Shown one piece after another: positions 23,988-32,103 of a stretch of DNA of 64,000 nucleotides. This DNA comes from Micromonospora noduli (lineage in GTDB: Bacteria; Actinomycetota; Actinomycetes; Mycobacteriales; Micromonosporaceae). The notes beneath the pieces are model-generated. The model saw only the letters and a list, made by a program, of their open reading frames with translations, ran no database searches and had not been told where the DNA came from. How positions within the stretch are numbered: position 1 is the stretch's first letter; the number at the start of each line of letters is the position of its first letter. The stretch spans positions 1 through 64,000 of the forward strand of contig NZ_PYAK01000031.1 of assembly GCF_003264365.1 (NCBI RefSeq). Direction: 5' to 3'. The translations under genes and the position numbers were made by a program.

Positions 23988-25163
23988 GTGCCGGACGTGT
24001 TCGACGAGGTGCACCGCCGGTGCCGCGACGGCGAGCCGATCGCGCTGGCCACCGTGGTGGCCACCTGGCACTCCGCCCCGCAGCCACCCGGTACCGCCAT
24101 GGTGGTCACGACCGACGGCACGGTCATCGGCAGCGTCTCCGGCGGCTGCGTCGAGGCGGATCTCTACGAACGGGCCCGCCGTGTGCTCGACACCGGCCAA
24201 CCCGAGCTGTGCCGCTACGGGATCAGCGACGACGACGCGTACACCGTGGGCCTGACCTGCGGCGGCATCCTCGACGTGTTCGTGGAGCGCGTCGACACGA
24301 GAGCCCTGCCGGCGCTGGACGCGGTCGCCGCCGCCCGCCGCAGCGGCCACCCGGCGGCGATCGTCACCTGCGTGGCCGCCGACGCCACCGACGATCCACC
24401 CGCCGATGCCGGCAGTTCTCCGGGCGTCGCACCGACCGACCCGGCCCGGCGGCTCGGCCGGCGGCTGGTGCTGACCGGCCAGCGGTCCGTCGGCTCGCTC
24501 GGCGACGACCGGCTCGACGACGCCGCCAGCGCCGACGCCCTCGGGCTGCTCGCCGCCGGACGCAGCGGAATGCTCCGGTACGGGTACCACGGGCAGCGCC
24601 GAGGCGGCGGCATCAGCCTCTTCGTGACCGCGTACGCCACCCCGCCCCGGATGATCGTCTTCGGGGCGATCGACTTCGCCGCCGCGGTGGCCCGGATCGG
24701 CGCGTTCCTCGGCTACCGGGTCACCGTCTGCGACGCCCGGCCGGTCTTCGCCACCGCGCGGCGCTTTCCCGAGGCGGACGAGGTCGTGGTGCAGTGGCCG
24801 CACCGCTACCTGCGTACCGAGTTGGCGGCCGATCGGCTCGACGAGCGGACGGTGCTGTGCGTGCTCACCCACGACCCCAGGTTCGACGTGCCGTTGCTGG
24901 AGCTGGCGCTGCGCCACCCGCTGGCGTACGTCGGCGCGATGGGCTCACGACGCACCCACGACGAGCGACACAAGCTGCTGAGCGAGGCGGGGCTCAGTCC
25001 GGCGCAGCTCGCCCGGCTCGCCTCCCCGATCGGCTTGGACCTCGGTGGTCGTACCCCGGAGGAGACCGCCGTGAGTGTGGCCGCGCAGATCGTCGCGGCC
25101 CGGTGGGGCGGCACTGGTCGCCCGCTCGCGGTACTCGACGGGCCGATCCACCAGCCGGGGTAG
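23988..25163 (+). CDS. XdhC/CoxI family protein
   Basis: 391 residues. The N-terminal domain has ALATVVATWHSAPQPPGTAM and GSVSGGCVEADLYE, the family hallmark. The C-terminal domain has a Rossmann-like strand (RMIVFGAIDFAAAVARIGAF) and LAYVGAMGSRRTHDER, then GLDLGGRTPEETAVSVAAQI. XdhC-type proteins bind and sulfurate molybdenum cofactor for xanthine dehydrogenase or CO dehydrogenase. No molybdoenzyme gene lies beside it, so the partner is elsewhere. GTG start taken for GGAGAGG nine bases upstream. Confidence 0.85.
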   Translation: MPDVFDEVHRRCRDGEPIALATVVATWHSAPQPPGTAMVVTTDGTVIGSVSGGCVEADLYERARRVLDTGQPELCRYGISDDDAYTVGLTCGGILDVFVERVDTRALPALDAVAAARRSGHPAAIVTCVAADATDDPPADAGSSPGVAPTDPARRLGRRLVLTGQRSVGSLGDDRLDDAASADALGLLAAGRSGMLRYGYHGQRRGGGISLFVTAYATPPRMIVFGAIDFAAAVARIGAFLGYRVTVCDARPVFATARRFPEADEVVVQWPHRYLRTELAADRLDERTVLCVLTHDPRFDVPLLELALRHPLAYVGAMGSRRTHDERHKLLSEAGLSPAQLARLASPIGLDLGGRTPEETAVSVAAQIVAARWGGTGRPLAVLDGPIHQPG

Positions 25164-25277
25164 CGCGCACGTCGGTGCGTGGCCTTCGGCGCCCATCGGG
25201 CCGTGCGCTGTGCCAGCCTGGTGCCACGGAGATCGGCTCGGCGATCGGCGGCCGGTGGCGACGACGAGAGGATCGGC

Positions 25278-26213
25278 ATGGGATACGCGGTGGTGCTCGG
25301 TGAAGCGCTCGTCGACCTGCTCGACAGCGAGCTCGACGGGGAACGGGTCTATCGGCAGGCCATCGGCGGCGGGCCACTGAACGTCGCCGTCGGGGTGGCC
25401 CGACTCGGCGGTGCGGCACAGTTCGTCGGCTCGCTCGGTGACGACGCGCTGGGCGGCCGGATCCGCGCCTTCCTCACCGCTGCCGACGTCGGGGTGGCCG
25501 GTGCGATCACGGTCCCCGCGCCGACCACGCTCGCGGTGGTCACGTACGCCGGGCCGGAGCCGGACTTCCGTTTCTACGGCGAGCCGGCCTCCTACGCACT
25601 GCTCGGCCCAGATGATCTGGACCTGGCGCTGCTGGAGGGCGCCGACGTGCTCTACTGCGGCTCGATAGTGCTGCTGCAACCCGCCCCGCTCGCCGCCGCC
25701 CGCCGTGCCTGGTCGCTCGTCCCCGGCCTGCGGGTCTTCGACCCGAACGTGCGTCCCCGGCTGCTGGACGGGCCGGCCGCGCTGGAAGGGCTGCGCGAGG
25801 TGGTGGCCGAGTTCGCCGCCGGCGCGCACCTGGTCAAGCTGAGCGCCGCCGACGCGGTGCTGCTCTATCCCGGTGAGCCGGTCGAGGGGGTGGCGGCGTA
25901 CCTGCGTGAGTTGGGGGCGGCCACCGTGGTGGTGACGCTCGGCGCGGCCGGTGCGGTGCTGGCCGCCGCCGAGGCTGACCCGGTCCGGGTGCCGGCCCCC
26001 AAGGTCAACGCGATCGACGCCACCGGCGCTGGTGACTCCGTGATGGCCGCGCTGATCGCCGACCTGCTCGTCGACGGTGAGCCGGAGGGCCCGTCGGGCT
26101 GGGCCGATCGGGTCGCCTTCGCGCTGCGGGTTGCCGGCCTGGTCTGCGAATCCCCGGGCGGCGCCACCGCCATGCCCACCCGCACCGCCGTACACAACCG
26201 CTTCAACACCTAA
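25278..26213 (+). CDS. PfkB-family carbohydrate kinase
   Basis: 311 residues. GEALVDLL and GGGPLNVAVGVARLG are the N-terminal sugar-binding motifs; NAIDATGAGDSVMAALIA near the C-terminus is the PfkB signature with catalytic Asp. Closest in form to fructokinase or 2-keto-3-deoxygluconate kinase; the substrate cannot be fixed. ATG with AGAGGAT upstream. It lies between the XdhC-family gene and an alpha-galactosidase. Confidence 0.85.
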   Translation: MGYAVVLGEALVDLLDSELDGERVYRQAIGGGPLNVAVGVARLGGAAQFVGSLGDDALGGRIRAFLTAADVGVAGAITVPAPTTLAVVTYAGPEPDFRFYGEPASYALLGPDDLDLALLEGADVLYCGSIVLLQPAPLAAARRAWSLVPGLRVFDPNVRPRLLDGPAALEGLREVVAEFAAGAHLVKLSAADAVLLYPGEPVEGVAAYLRELGAATVVVTLGAAGAVLAAAEADPVRVPAPKVNAIDATGAGDSVMAALIADLLVDGEPEGPSGWADRVAFALRVAGLVCESPGGATAMPTRTAVHNRFNT

Positions 26214-26242
26214 CCCCGCGCCCCACCCACCTCACCCCGCGC

Positions 26243-26312
26243 CGATCTTGCACTTTCGGTCGACGGTTGGTCCGCTCTGCTCTTATTCGACGCCGCAGAA
26301 AGTGCAAGATCG
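26243..26312. repeat. palindromic element, family C
   Basis: Perfect 15-base arms CGATCTTGCACTTTC (26243-26257) and complement (26298-26312) around a 40-base centre. It lies 30 bases after the kinase stop, so it may end that transcript. Single copy here, but same design (GATC near the ends) as families A, B and D. Confidence 0.75.
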
Positions 26313-26340
26313 CGGCAGGAGTGGGGCGGGGGAGCGCGGG

Positions 26341-26369
26341 TTGACCTCCGACTTTGTGAGCGTTAACAT
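26341..26369 (+). promoter_or_regulatory. promoter with LacI-type operator, alpha-galactosidase
   Basis: TTGACC (26341-26346), 17-base spacer, TAACAT (26364-26369). TGTGAGCGTTAACA (26355-26368), a near-palindrome of the LacI-family kind, covers the -10 box. It also shows that the ATG at 26372 cannot be the start, because transcription begins downstream of it. Confidence 0.6.
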
Positions 26370-26413
26370 CGATGATGCGCGATGGAAGCGTGCGCGTCGT
26401 CGGGGAGGCTCTG

Positions 26414-28240
26414 ATGCGGGTGGTTCTGGTACCTCTGGCGTTCCGCCGCGTCGCGGCCCTGCTGGTCATGCTGCTCGTGGCTGCCGGGATGGTCGTCGCC
26501 GACCCGCCGGAGCGGGCGGCCGCGTGGGACAACGGGGTGGCCGACACCCCGCCGATGGGGTGGAACAGCTACGACTCGTTCAACTGGAGCGTCACCGAGG
26601 CCGACGTCCGGGCCAACGCCGACTACATGGCCACGAACCTGCGGCAGTTCGGCTGGGAGTACGTGGTGATCGACTGGGCCTGGTACTACCCCGGTCGGCA
26701 CAACAACAGCCCCAACCAGGACGCGAACCTGCAACCCCGGCTCCGGATGGACGCCAACGGACGGCTGCTGCCGGACACCACCCGGTTCCCCTCCGCCGCC
26801 GGTGAGAACGGGTTCAAGCCGCTCGCCGACTACGTCCACGCGCAGGGGCTGAAGTTCGGCGTCCACCTGATGCGAGGCATTCCCCGCCAGGCGGTCGCCG
26901 ACAACGTCCCGATCCTCGGCACCACCTGCCGCGCCAACCAGATCAACAGCACCAACACCGCGGCCTGGCTCAACCTGATGTGGGGCCTGAACATGGCCAA
27001 CCCCTGCGCGCAGACCTACCTGGACTCGATGTTCCAGCTGCTGGCGTCCTGGGGAGTCGACTACGTGAAGGTGGACGACATCGCCGCCCCGACGTACCGG
27101 CAGTCGGAGGTCGAGGGATACCGGCTCGCCATCCAGCGCAGCGGTCGCCCGATGGTGCTGAGCCTGTCACCCGGCCCGACCTCGCTGGCCAGCGGCGCAC
27201 ACGTCCAGGCCAACGCCCACATGTGGCGGATCGTCAACGATCTCTGGGACAACTGGTCGTCCGTGGACGCGCTCTTCGACCAACTGCGCAACTGGACCCC
27301 GTACCGCACCACCGGCGCCTGGCCCGACGCCGACATGATTCCGATCGGTCGGCTCTCCAGGTACGGGCCGGTCGGCTCGCCGCGATACTCCAACCTGACC
27401 CCCGACGAGCAGCGCACCCTGATGTCACTCTGGGCGATCAACCGGGCGCCACTGATGTGGGGCGGCAATCTGGTCGAGAACCGCGCCGCGGAGCTGGCGT
27501 TGATGACCAACGCCGCGGTCATCGGGGTCAACCAGAACAGCACGAACAACCGTCAGCTCTACGGCGGCAGCCGGCAGGCGTGGATCGCCGACGTGCCGGG
27601 CAGCAACGATCGGTACGTCGCCCTGTTCAACAGGGACGGCAGCGCGGCGCAGGTGTCGGTGAACCTCGCCGACCTCGGGATCGGGTCGGCCGCCGTGACC
27701 GACCTGTGGTCCGGCGCGGCCCTCGGCGCGGTGACCGGCACCCTCACCCGGTCGCTCCCGGCCCACGGAGCCGGGCTGTACCGGCTGACCCCGGACACCA
27801 CAGTGCCGGTGCCGACCGCGTACACCCTCACCGCGCGACACAGTGGCAAGCTGCTGGACGTCTACAACAACGCGACCACCGACGGCGCCGAGATGGTGCA
27901 GTGGGCCGCGAACGGTCAGCCCAACCAGCGGTGGCGCTTCCAGGACGCGGGTGGCGGTTACCAGACGGTGGTCAGCGTGCACAGCGGCAAGTGCCTGGAC
28001 GTCAACGGCGGCGCGAGCGCCACAGCCGACGGGATCCGCGTGATCCAGTGGAGCTGCAACGGCGGCACCAACCAGCAGTGGCGCATACAGGATCTCGGCT
28101 CGGGGTACGTGCAGCTCGTCGCCCGGCACAGCGGCAAGTGCCTGGAGGTGCTCAACGCCGCCACCACCGACGGTGCCCGCCTGGCCCAGTGGACGTGTGG
28201 CGCCGGCACCCACCAGCAGTGGCGGCGTACCCAGGTGTAG
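26414..28240 (+). CDS. exported GH27 alpha-galactosidase with ricin-type CBM13
   Basis: 608 residues. Signal peptide about 1-37. The GH27 domain starts DTPPMGWNSYDSF and has DYVKVDD (nucleophile Asp near 220) and AWPDADMIPIG (acid/base region). Residues about 465-608 form a ricin-type beta-trefoil with three repeats, each with a QW motif (NQRW, NQQW, HQQW) and HSGKxLDV/HSGKCLEV. It removes terminal alpha-galactose from galacto-oligosaccharides or galactomannan outside the cell. ATG 26414 has GGGGAGG upstream and fits the promoter. Confidence 0.92.
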   Translation: MRVVLVPLAFRRVAALLVMLLVAAGMVVADPPERAAAWDNGVADTPPMGWNSYDSFNWSVTEADVRANADYMATNLRQFGWEYVVIDWAWYYPGRHNNSPNQDANLQPRLRMDANGRLLPDTTRFPSAAGENGFKPLADYVHAQGLKFGVHLMRGIPRQAVADNVPILGTTCRANQINSTNTAAWLNLMWGLNMANPCAQTYLDSMFQLLASWGVDYVKVDDIAAPTYRQSEVEGYRLAIQRSGRPMVLSLSPGPTSLASGAHVQANAHMWRIVNDLWDNWSSVDALFDQLRNWTPYRTTGAWPDADMIPIGRLSRYGPVGSPRYSNLTPDEQRTLMSLWAINRAPLMWGGNLVENRAAELALMTNAAVIGVNQNSTNNRQLYGGSRQAWIADVPGSNDRYVALFNRDGSAAQVSVNLADLGIGSAAVTDLWSGAALGAVTGTLTRSLPAHGAGLYRLTPDTTVPVPTAYTLTARHSGKLLDVYNNATTDGAEMVQWAANGQPNQRWRFQDAGGGYQTVVSVHSGKCLDVNGGASATADGIRVIQWSCNGGTNQQWRIQDLGSGYVQLVARHSGKCLEVLNAATTDGARLAQWTCGAGTHQQWRRTQV

Positions 28241-28254
28241 CTGCGCCGGGTGGG

Positions 28255-29085
28255 TCAGGCAGTGCCGGTCAGTTCCAGGTAGCCGCGGTGGGCGGCGACC
28301 AGGGCCGGGCGGGCCCCGAAGGGGGCCTCGGCGGCCACCCGCTCCGGCGGGGCGCTGCCGGTGTGCGCGGCCCGGATCAACCAGGCCAGCTTCGCCAGCT
28401 CCGCGTGCTGGGCCCGGACGAAGTCGACGTCCACCGGGTCGCCGTGGCCCGGAATCACCACAGTGCGCGCGGTGGTCAGTCGCAGCAGATCCGCGACCGC
28501 GTCCGGCCACTGCAACGGGTACGAGTCCTCGAAGGCGGGCGGACCGCTCTGCTCCACCAGGTCCCCGGCCACCAACACGTCGGCGTCCGGCACGTGCACC
28601 ACCAGGTCGGCCTCGGTGTGCCCCCGCCCCGGGTGACGCAGCAGCACCCGTCGACCGCCCAGGTCCAGGACCGTCTCGACGTGCACTGTGTGCGTGGGGG
28701 CGAGCAGCGAGGTGTCGGCCAGCTCGGCGGCGAGCGCCGGGTGCTCCGTGCGCAACTCCTCGTACGCCTCCCGGCGCAGCCGCTCCGGCTCCTCGCGGAG
28801 GGCGGTGGCGGCCAGTTCGTGCGCGTACACCGGGCGGGGTGGGTCGCCGGCCAGGACGGCGTTGCCGAAGCAGTGGTCGTAGTGGTGGTGGGTGTTCACC
28901 AGCGTCAACGGACGGTCGGTGACCGCCCGGACGGCCGCGGCCAGCTCGGTGGCCTGGGCGGCCGAGGAGAGCGTGTCCACCAGTAGCGCCTCGTCGTCGC
29001 CGACGACCAGTGTGACGTTGACCCGCAGCAGCGGTTCGGCCAGCACGTGCACCCGGTCGGCGACCTCGACGAAACCGGCGTTCAC
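28255..29085 (-). CDS. metallo-beta-lactamase-fold hydrolase
   Basis: 276 residues. The metal motif THHHYDH is followed by HPGRGHTEADLVVHVPDADV with the third His, GDLVEQ with the bridging Asp, and IPGHGDP with the last His. This is the class of dinuclear zinc hydrolases that includes glyoxalase II and SoxH-like proteins; the substrate is unknown. Its GTG overlaps the stop of the upstream thioesterase gene by four bases, so the two are translated together. Confidence 0.85.
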   Translation of the reverse strand: MNAGFVEVADRVHVLAEPLLRVNVTLVVGDDEALLVDTLSSAAQATELAAAVRAVTDRPLTLVNTHHHYDHCFGNAVLAGDPPRPVYAHELAATALREEPERLRREAYEELRTEHPALAAELADTSLLAPTHTVHVETVLDLGGRRVLLRHPGRGHTEADLVVHVPDADVLVAGDLVEQSGPPAFEDSYPLQWPDAVADLLRLTTARTVVIPGHGDPVDVDFVRAQHAELAKLAWLIRAAHTGSAPPERVAAEAPFGARPALVAAHRGYLELTGTA

Positions 29086-29486
29086 GACGCCCGCCCGGCG
29101 CGTTCGACGAAGCGCGCCCGGTCGACCAGGATCCGGTCCACCCGGCCCCGGGCCACCGTCTGGTCGCCGTCGCTGACAGTGACCTCGAACGACAGCCGGC
29201 GACCGTCGACGGTCGTCAGCAGCGCCTGCGCGCGGACCGTCCGGCCGACCACTGTCGGCGCCAGGTGCTCCAACTCGACCCGGGTGCCCACTGTCGTCGA
29301 ACCGGGCGGCATCCCGGTCGCCGTCGCCGCGACGGTGGCCGCCTCTGCCAGCGCCAGCACCCGGGGAGTGCCGAGCACCGGTACGTCCCCGGAACCGACC
29401 GCCTGGGCGGTGTCCGCGTCGGTGACGGTCAACTCGACCTGGGCGGTCAGACCCGGCGCGAAGGCCGGCTCGGGCTGCTCCTGCAT
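29082..29486 (-). CDS. FlK-like hot-dog thioesterase
   Basis: 134 residues. LGTPRVLALAEAATVAA and TTVGTRVELEHLAPTVVG are the pattern of the fluoroacetyl-CoA thioesterase/FlK branch of hot-dog enzymes. It probably hydrolyses a short acyl-CoA. A TAGGCT box (29499-29494) ends seven bases before the ATG, so the mRNA is probably leaderless. Operon with the MBL-fold hydrolase. Confidence 0.8.
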   Translation of the reverse strand: MQEQPEPAFAPGLTAQVELTVTDADTAQAVGSGDVPVLGTPRVLALAEAATVAATATGMPPGSTTVGTRVELEHLAPTVVGRTVRAQALLTTVDGRRLSFEVTVSDGDQTVARGRVDRILVDRARFVERAGRAS

Positions 29487-29613
29487 GGTCGTCAGCCTAG
29501 GTGCTCGCTGGACGCGTCGAGCACGCGCCCGACGATCCGGGCGGGGCCACCCCCGACGTGCAACGGGTGGTCCCCGTCGGTCGATGCCGTCCCCGTCGTT
29601 AACCTTGACCCCG

Positions 29614-30699
29614 ATGGCCGTCGTGACTGACCCCCAGCCCCCCGCCCGGACCGACCCGCCCGCGTCCCCGGACGGGGGTCGTCGGCGCGTCGTCGCCATG
29701 ACCGTCTGGGCGGTCGCCTTCGTCGCCGCGTGGCTGGCCATCGGCCTGCCCACCGACCCGGCGTACGCCTTCGTCTGGATCTGGCTTGCGACCATCGCCT
29801 GGAACAGCGAGCGGCCGTGGCGCAGCCACCTGCGCTTCGCCCGGGACTGGGTGCCGGTGGTACTGCTGTTCGTGATCTACAACCTCTCGCGCGGGTTCGC
29901 CGACAACGGGGCCACGCCGCACGCGATGGAGCTGATCGTCGCCGACCGGTTCATGTTCGGCTGGGCCACCGGCGGCGAGGTGCCCACCGTCTGGTTGCAG
30001 CAGCACCTCTACCACCCGCAGGTGCACTGGTGGGATGTCGCCGCGAGCTGGGTGTACTTCTCCCACTTCGTGGTGGCGCTGACCGCCGCCGCGGTGCTCT
30101 GGCTGCGTGACCGGCACCGCTGGGCCGCGTACATGAGGCGCTGGGGTTTCCTCTGCGCGGCCGGCCTGGTCACCTACTTCATCTACCCGGCCGCCCCGCC
30201 CTGGTGGGCGGCGCAGAACGGCCTGCTCACCGAGGTCGCCCGGATCTCGACCCGGGGTTGGAAGGCGTTCGGCATGCACGGTGCCGGCAACGTCCTCAAC
30301 GCCGGTCAGATCGCCTCCAACCCGGTCGCCGCGATGCCGTCGCTGCACACCGCGTGGGCGTTGTTCGTGGTGCTGTTCTTCCTGACCGCGACCCGTCGTC
30401 GCTGGTGGCCGCTGCTGCTCGCGTACCCGCTGGCGATGACCTTCACCCTGGTCTACTCGGGTGAGCACTACGTGATCGACGTGCTGGTCGGCTGGGCCTA
30501 CGTGGGGCTGACGTTCCTGGTGGTCGGTCTGGCGGAGCGCGGCTGGGCGGCGTGGCGCGTCCGCCACCCGAGCGCCAAGTCGGCACCGGCCACGGAACCC
30601 CCACCGACGCCCACCGACCCCCCGCCCGGCGAGCCCGAGCCCCCGTCACCACGGGAACCGGACACCACCACCCACCCCGCGATCCCCGCCGACCGTTAG
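29614..30699 (+). CDS. PAP2 / inositolphosphotransferase-like membrane protein
   Basis: 361 residues with about six membrane helices. YPAAPPWWAAQNG, AAMPSLHTAWAL and YSGEHYVIDVLVGWAYVGL are the three phosphatase-like motifs (catalytic His in SLHTAW and GEHYVID) of the Aur1/Ipt1-type PAP2 family. In actinobacteria such proteins transfer or hydrolyse phospho-groups on lipids. The cytoplasmic tail (from about 310) is Pro/Glu/Thr-rich. TAACCT (29600-29605) eight bases before ATG suggests a leaderless mRNA. Confidence 0.82.
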   Translation: MAVVTDPQPPARTDPPASPDGGRRRVVAMTVWAVAFVAAWLAIGLPTDPAYAFVWIWLATIAWNSERPWRSHLRFARDWVPVVLLFVIYNLSRGFADNGATPHAMELIVADRFMFGWATGGEVPTVWLQQHLYHPQVHWWDVAASWVYFSHFVVALTAAAVLWLRDRHRWAAYMRRWGFLCAAGLVTYFIYPAAPPWWAAQNGLLTEVARISTRGWKAFGMHGAGNVLNAGQIASNPVAAMPSLHTAWALFVVLFFLTATRRRWWPLLLAYPLAMTFTLVYSGEHYVIDVLVGWAYVGLTFLVVGLAERGWAAWRVRHPSAKSAPATEPPPTPTDPPPGEPEPPSPREPDTTTHPAIPADR

Positions 30700-30727
30700 G
30701 TTTCTGTCCCCGACCCGGAGTTGGTAT

Positions 30728-31705
30728 TCAGCGCAGCACGGGTTCGTCGGGTGGTAGCGACCGCACCTCGGGCCTCAGGCGACGGGTGAGGCGATTGATG
30801 CCGGCCATGGTGGCGGCGATCACCGTGATGAGGATCGCCAGCGGCAGCGGCTGACCGTCGAAGTGCCGCATCGCCGTGTTGGAGAGCAGCGGGTCGGGGA
30901 CGAGCCATCCGGCGATGAAGCCGGTGAGTCCGACACCGATGATGACGGCGGGCCGGTGGCGGCGGACTGCGAAGGCGGCTCCGACAGCGACGGCGGCGGC
31001 GGTGAGGATCCCGATGACGGTCGGCACGGCGTCGGGAACGTAGACGCCGTGGCGCCCCCACTCTCCGGTGCCCTTCCAGGCGAGGATCCCGAGCGGGACG
31101 AGGGCCCACCAGAACAGGCGCGGCCGGGGCACGGCCCACCGCTCGCGGGCGGCGATCGCGAGCAGGACGAGGGTCAGGGCCGGTGGGGCGGCGGACGCCA
31201 CGAGTTGCTGGCCGGGGTTGATTCCCAGGCCGGCGCCGCTGACCACGTCGATGACGAGCCAACCTACGGTGGCCGTCAGGAATATCGCCTGCAGGGTGAG
31301 GGCGGTCCGGGTCGCGCCGCACAGCCAGGCGATCAGCGGTGCGAGGGGCAGCAGACCGAGAGCGACAAGCTGCGGCCAGCCGGCGATGACGGCCGACATG
31401 TCGGTGGCGAGGACGGCACCGGTGAACAAATCCAGGGTGTGACCAGCGGGCTGGGTGCCGGCGGCGACCAGCAGGGCGGTGAGCCCGGTGGTCAGGGCCG
31501 TGGTGGTGACGGGCGTGGTGAGTCGCAGCCGGATCGCCAGGGCGATGATGTGCAGTGTCTCGTGTCGGCTGGGGCGCCGGCGGCCGTCGTCGAGGTCGAG
31601 CAGCAGCCCGAGCAGTTCCTCACCGCGGGTGGTGCGGTGCGTGGCCGGCAGCAGGCGCAGCAGTCGCCGATATCGTCGTTCCAGGGGGCTGATGTCCGGG
31701 CTCAT
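30728..31705 (-). CDS. PadR-associated multi-pass membrane protein
   Basis: 325 residues. The N-terminus SPLERRYRRLLRLLPATHR, with GEELLGLLLDL, is the form seen in membrane proteins encoded beside PadR regulators (permease-like HAAS-type segment). About eight hydrophobic helices follow. Its ATG overlaps the padR stop by four bases. The function is unknown; the pair probably responds to membrane or drug stress. Confidence 0.7.
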   Translation of the reverse strand: MSPDISPLERRYRRLLRLLPATHRTTRGEELLGLLLDLDDGRRRPSRHETLHIIALAIRLRLTTPVTTTALTTGLTALLVAAGTQPAGHTLDLFTGAVLATDMSAVIAGWPQLVALGLLPLAPLIAWLCGATRTALTLQAIFLTATVGWLVIDVVSGAGLGINPGQQLVASAAPPALTLVLLAIAARERWAVPRPRLFWWALVPLGILAWKGTGEWGRHGVYVPDAVPTVIGILTAAAVAVGAAFAVRRHRPAVIIGVGLTGFIAGWLVPDPLLSNTAMRHFDGQPLPLAILITVIAATMAGINRLTRRLRPEVRSLPPDEPVLR

Positions 31706-32049
31706 CCGATGGTCCCAAGGCGCGGGGCGTTGCGGGCGGCACGCTTGTTGAGGCGCTCCTCGGCGAGCCGGACCGCGGTGGCCATCCGCTGGCTCTCGGC
31801 GCGGATGGCGTCTGCCCCCGCGTCGGTCAGTTTGTAGAAACGGCGCAGCCGGCCCTTCTCCACCTCGTCGTGGTCGGGGGCGATGAGCCCCTGGGTGACG
31901 AGGCGGTCGAGGGCCCCGTAGAGCGTGCCGGCGCGTAACCGGATCCGGCCGTCGGTCATCTCGTCGACCTCTGTCACCACCGCGTAGCCATGGCGGGGTT
32001 GGTCGGCGAGGGCGGAGAGGATCAGGAACGTCTGCTCACTGATGTCCAT
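31702..32049 (-). CDS. PadR-family transcriptional regulator
   Basis: 115 residues: winged helix with FLILSALADQPRHGYAVV, then LRAGTLYGALDRLVTQGLI as recognition region and GRLRRFYKLTDAG as the wing. A helical C-terminus provides dimerisation. It should repress its own operon by binding the perfect palindrome at 32052-32082, which covers the -10 region just before the ATG. Confidence 0.9.
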   Translation of the reverse strand: MDISEQTFLILSALADQPRHGYAVVTEVDEMTDGRIRLRAGTLYGALDRLVTQGLIAPDHDEVEKGRLRRFYKLTDAGADAIRAESQRMATAVRLAEERLNKRAARNAPRLGTIG

Positions 32050-32051
32050 GG

Positions 32052-32082
32052 GCTATATATATCGCACTCCGATATATATAGC
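32052..32082 (-). promoter_or_regulatory. PadR operator overlapping the promoter
   Basis: Perfect inverted repeat with 13-base arms GCTATATATATCG and complement around CACTC. The arm next to the gene provides a TATATA -10 box five bases before the ATG, so the mRNA is probably leaderless and the repressor would block polymerase. AT-rich islands like this are rare in this genome. Confidence 0.8.
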
Positions 32083-32103
32083 AATGACGTCGACCGTGGC
32101 GGG

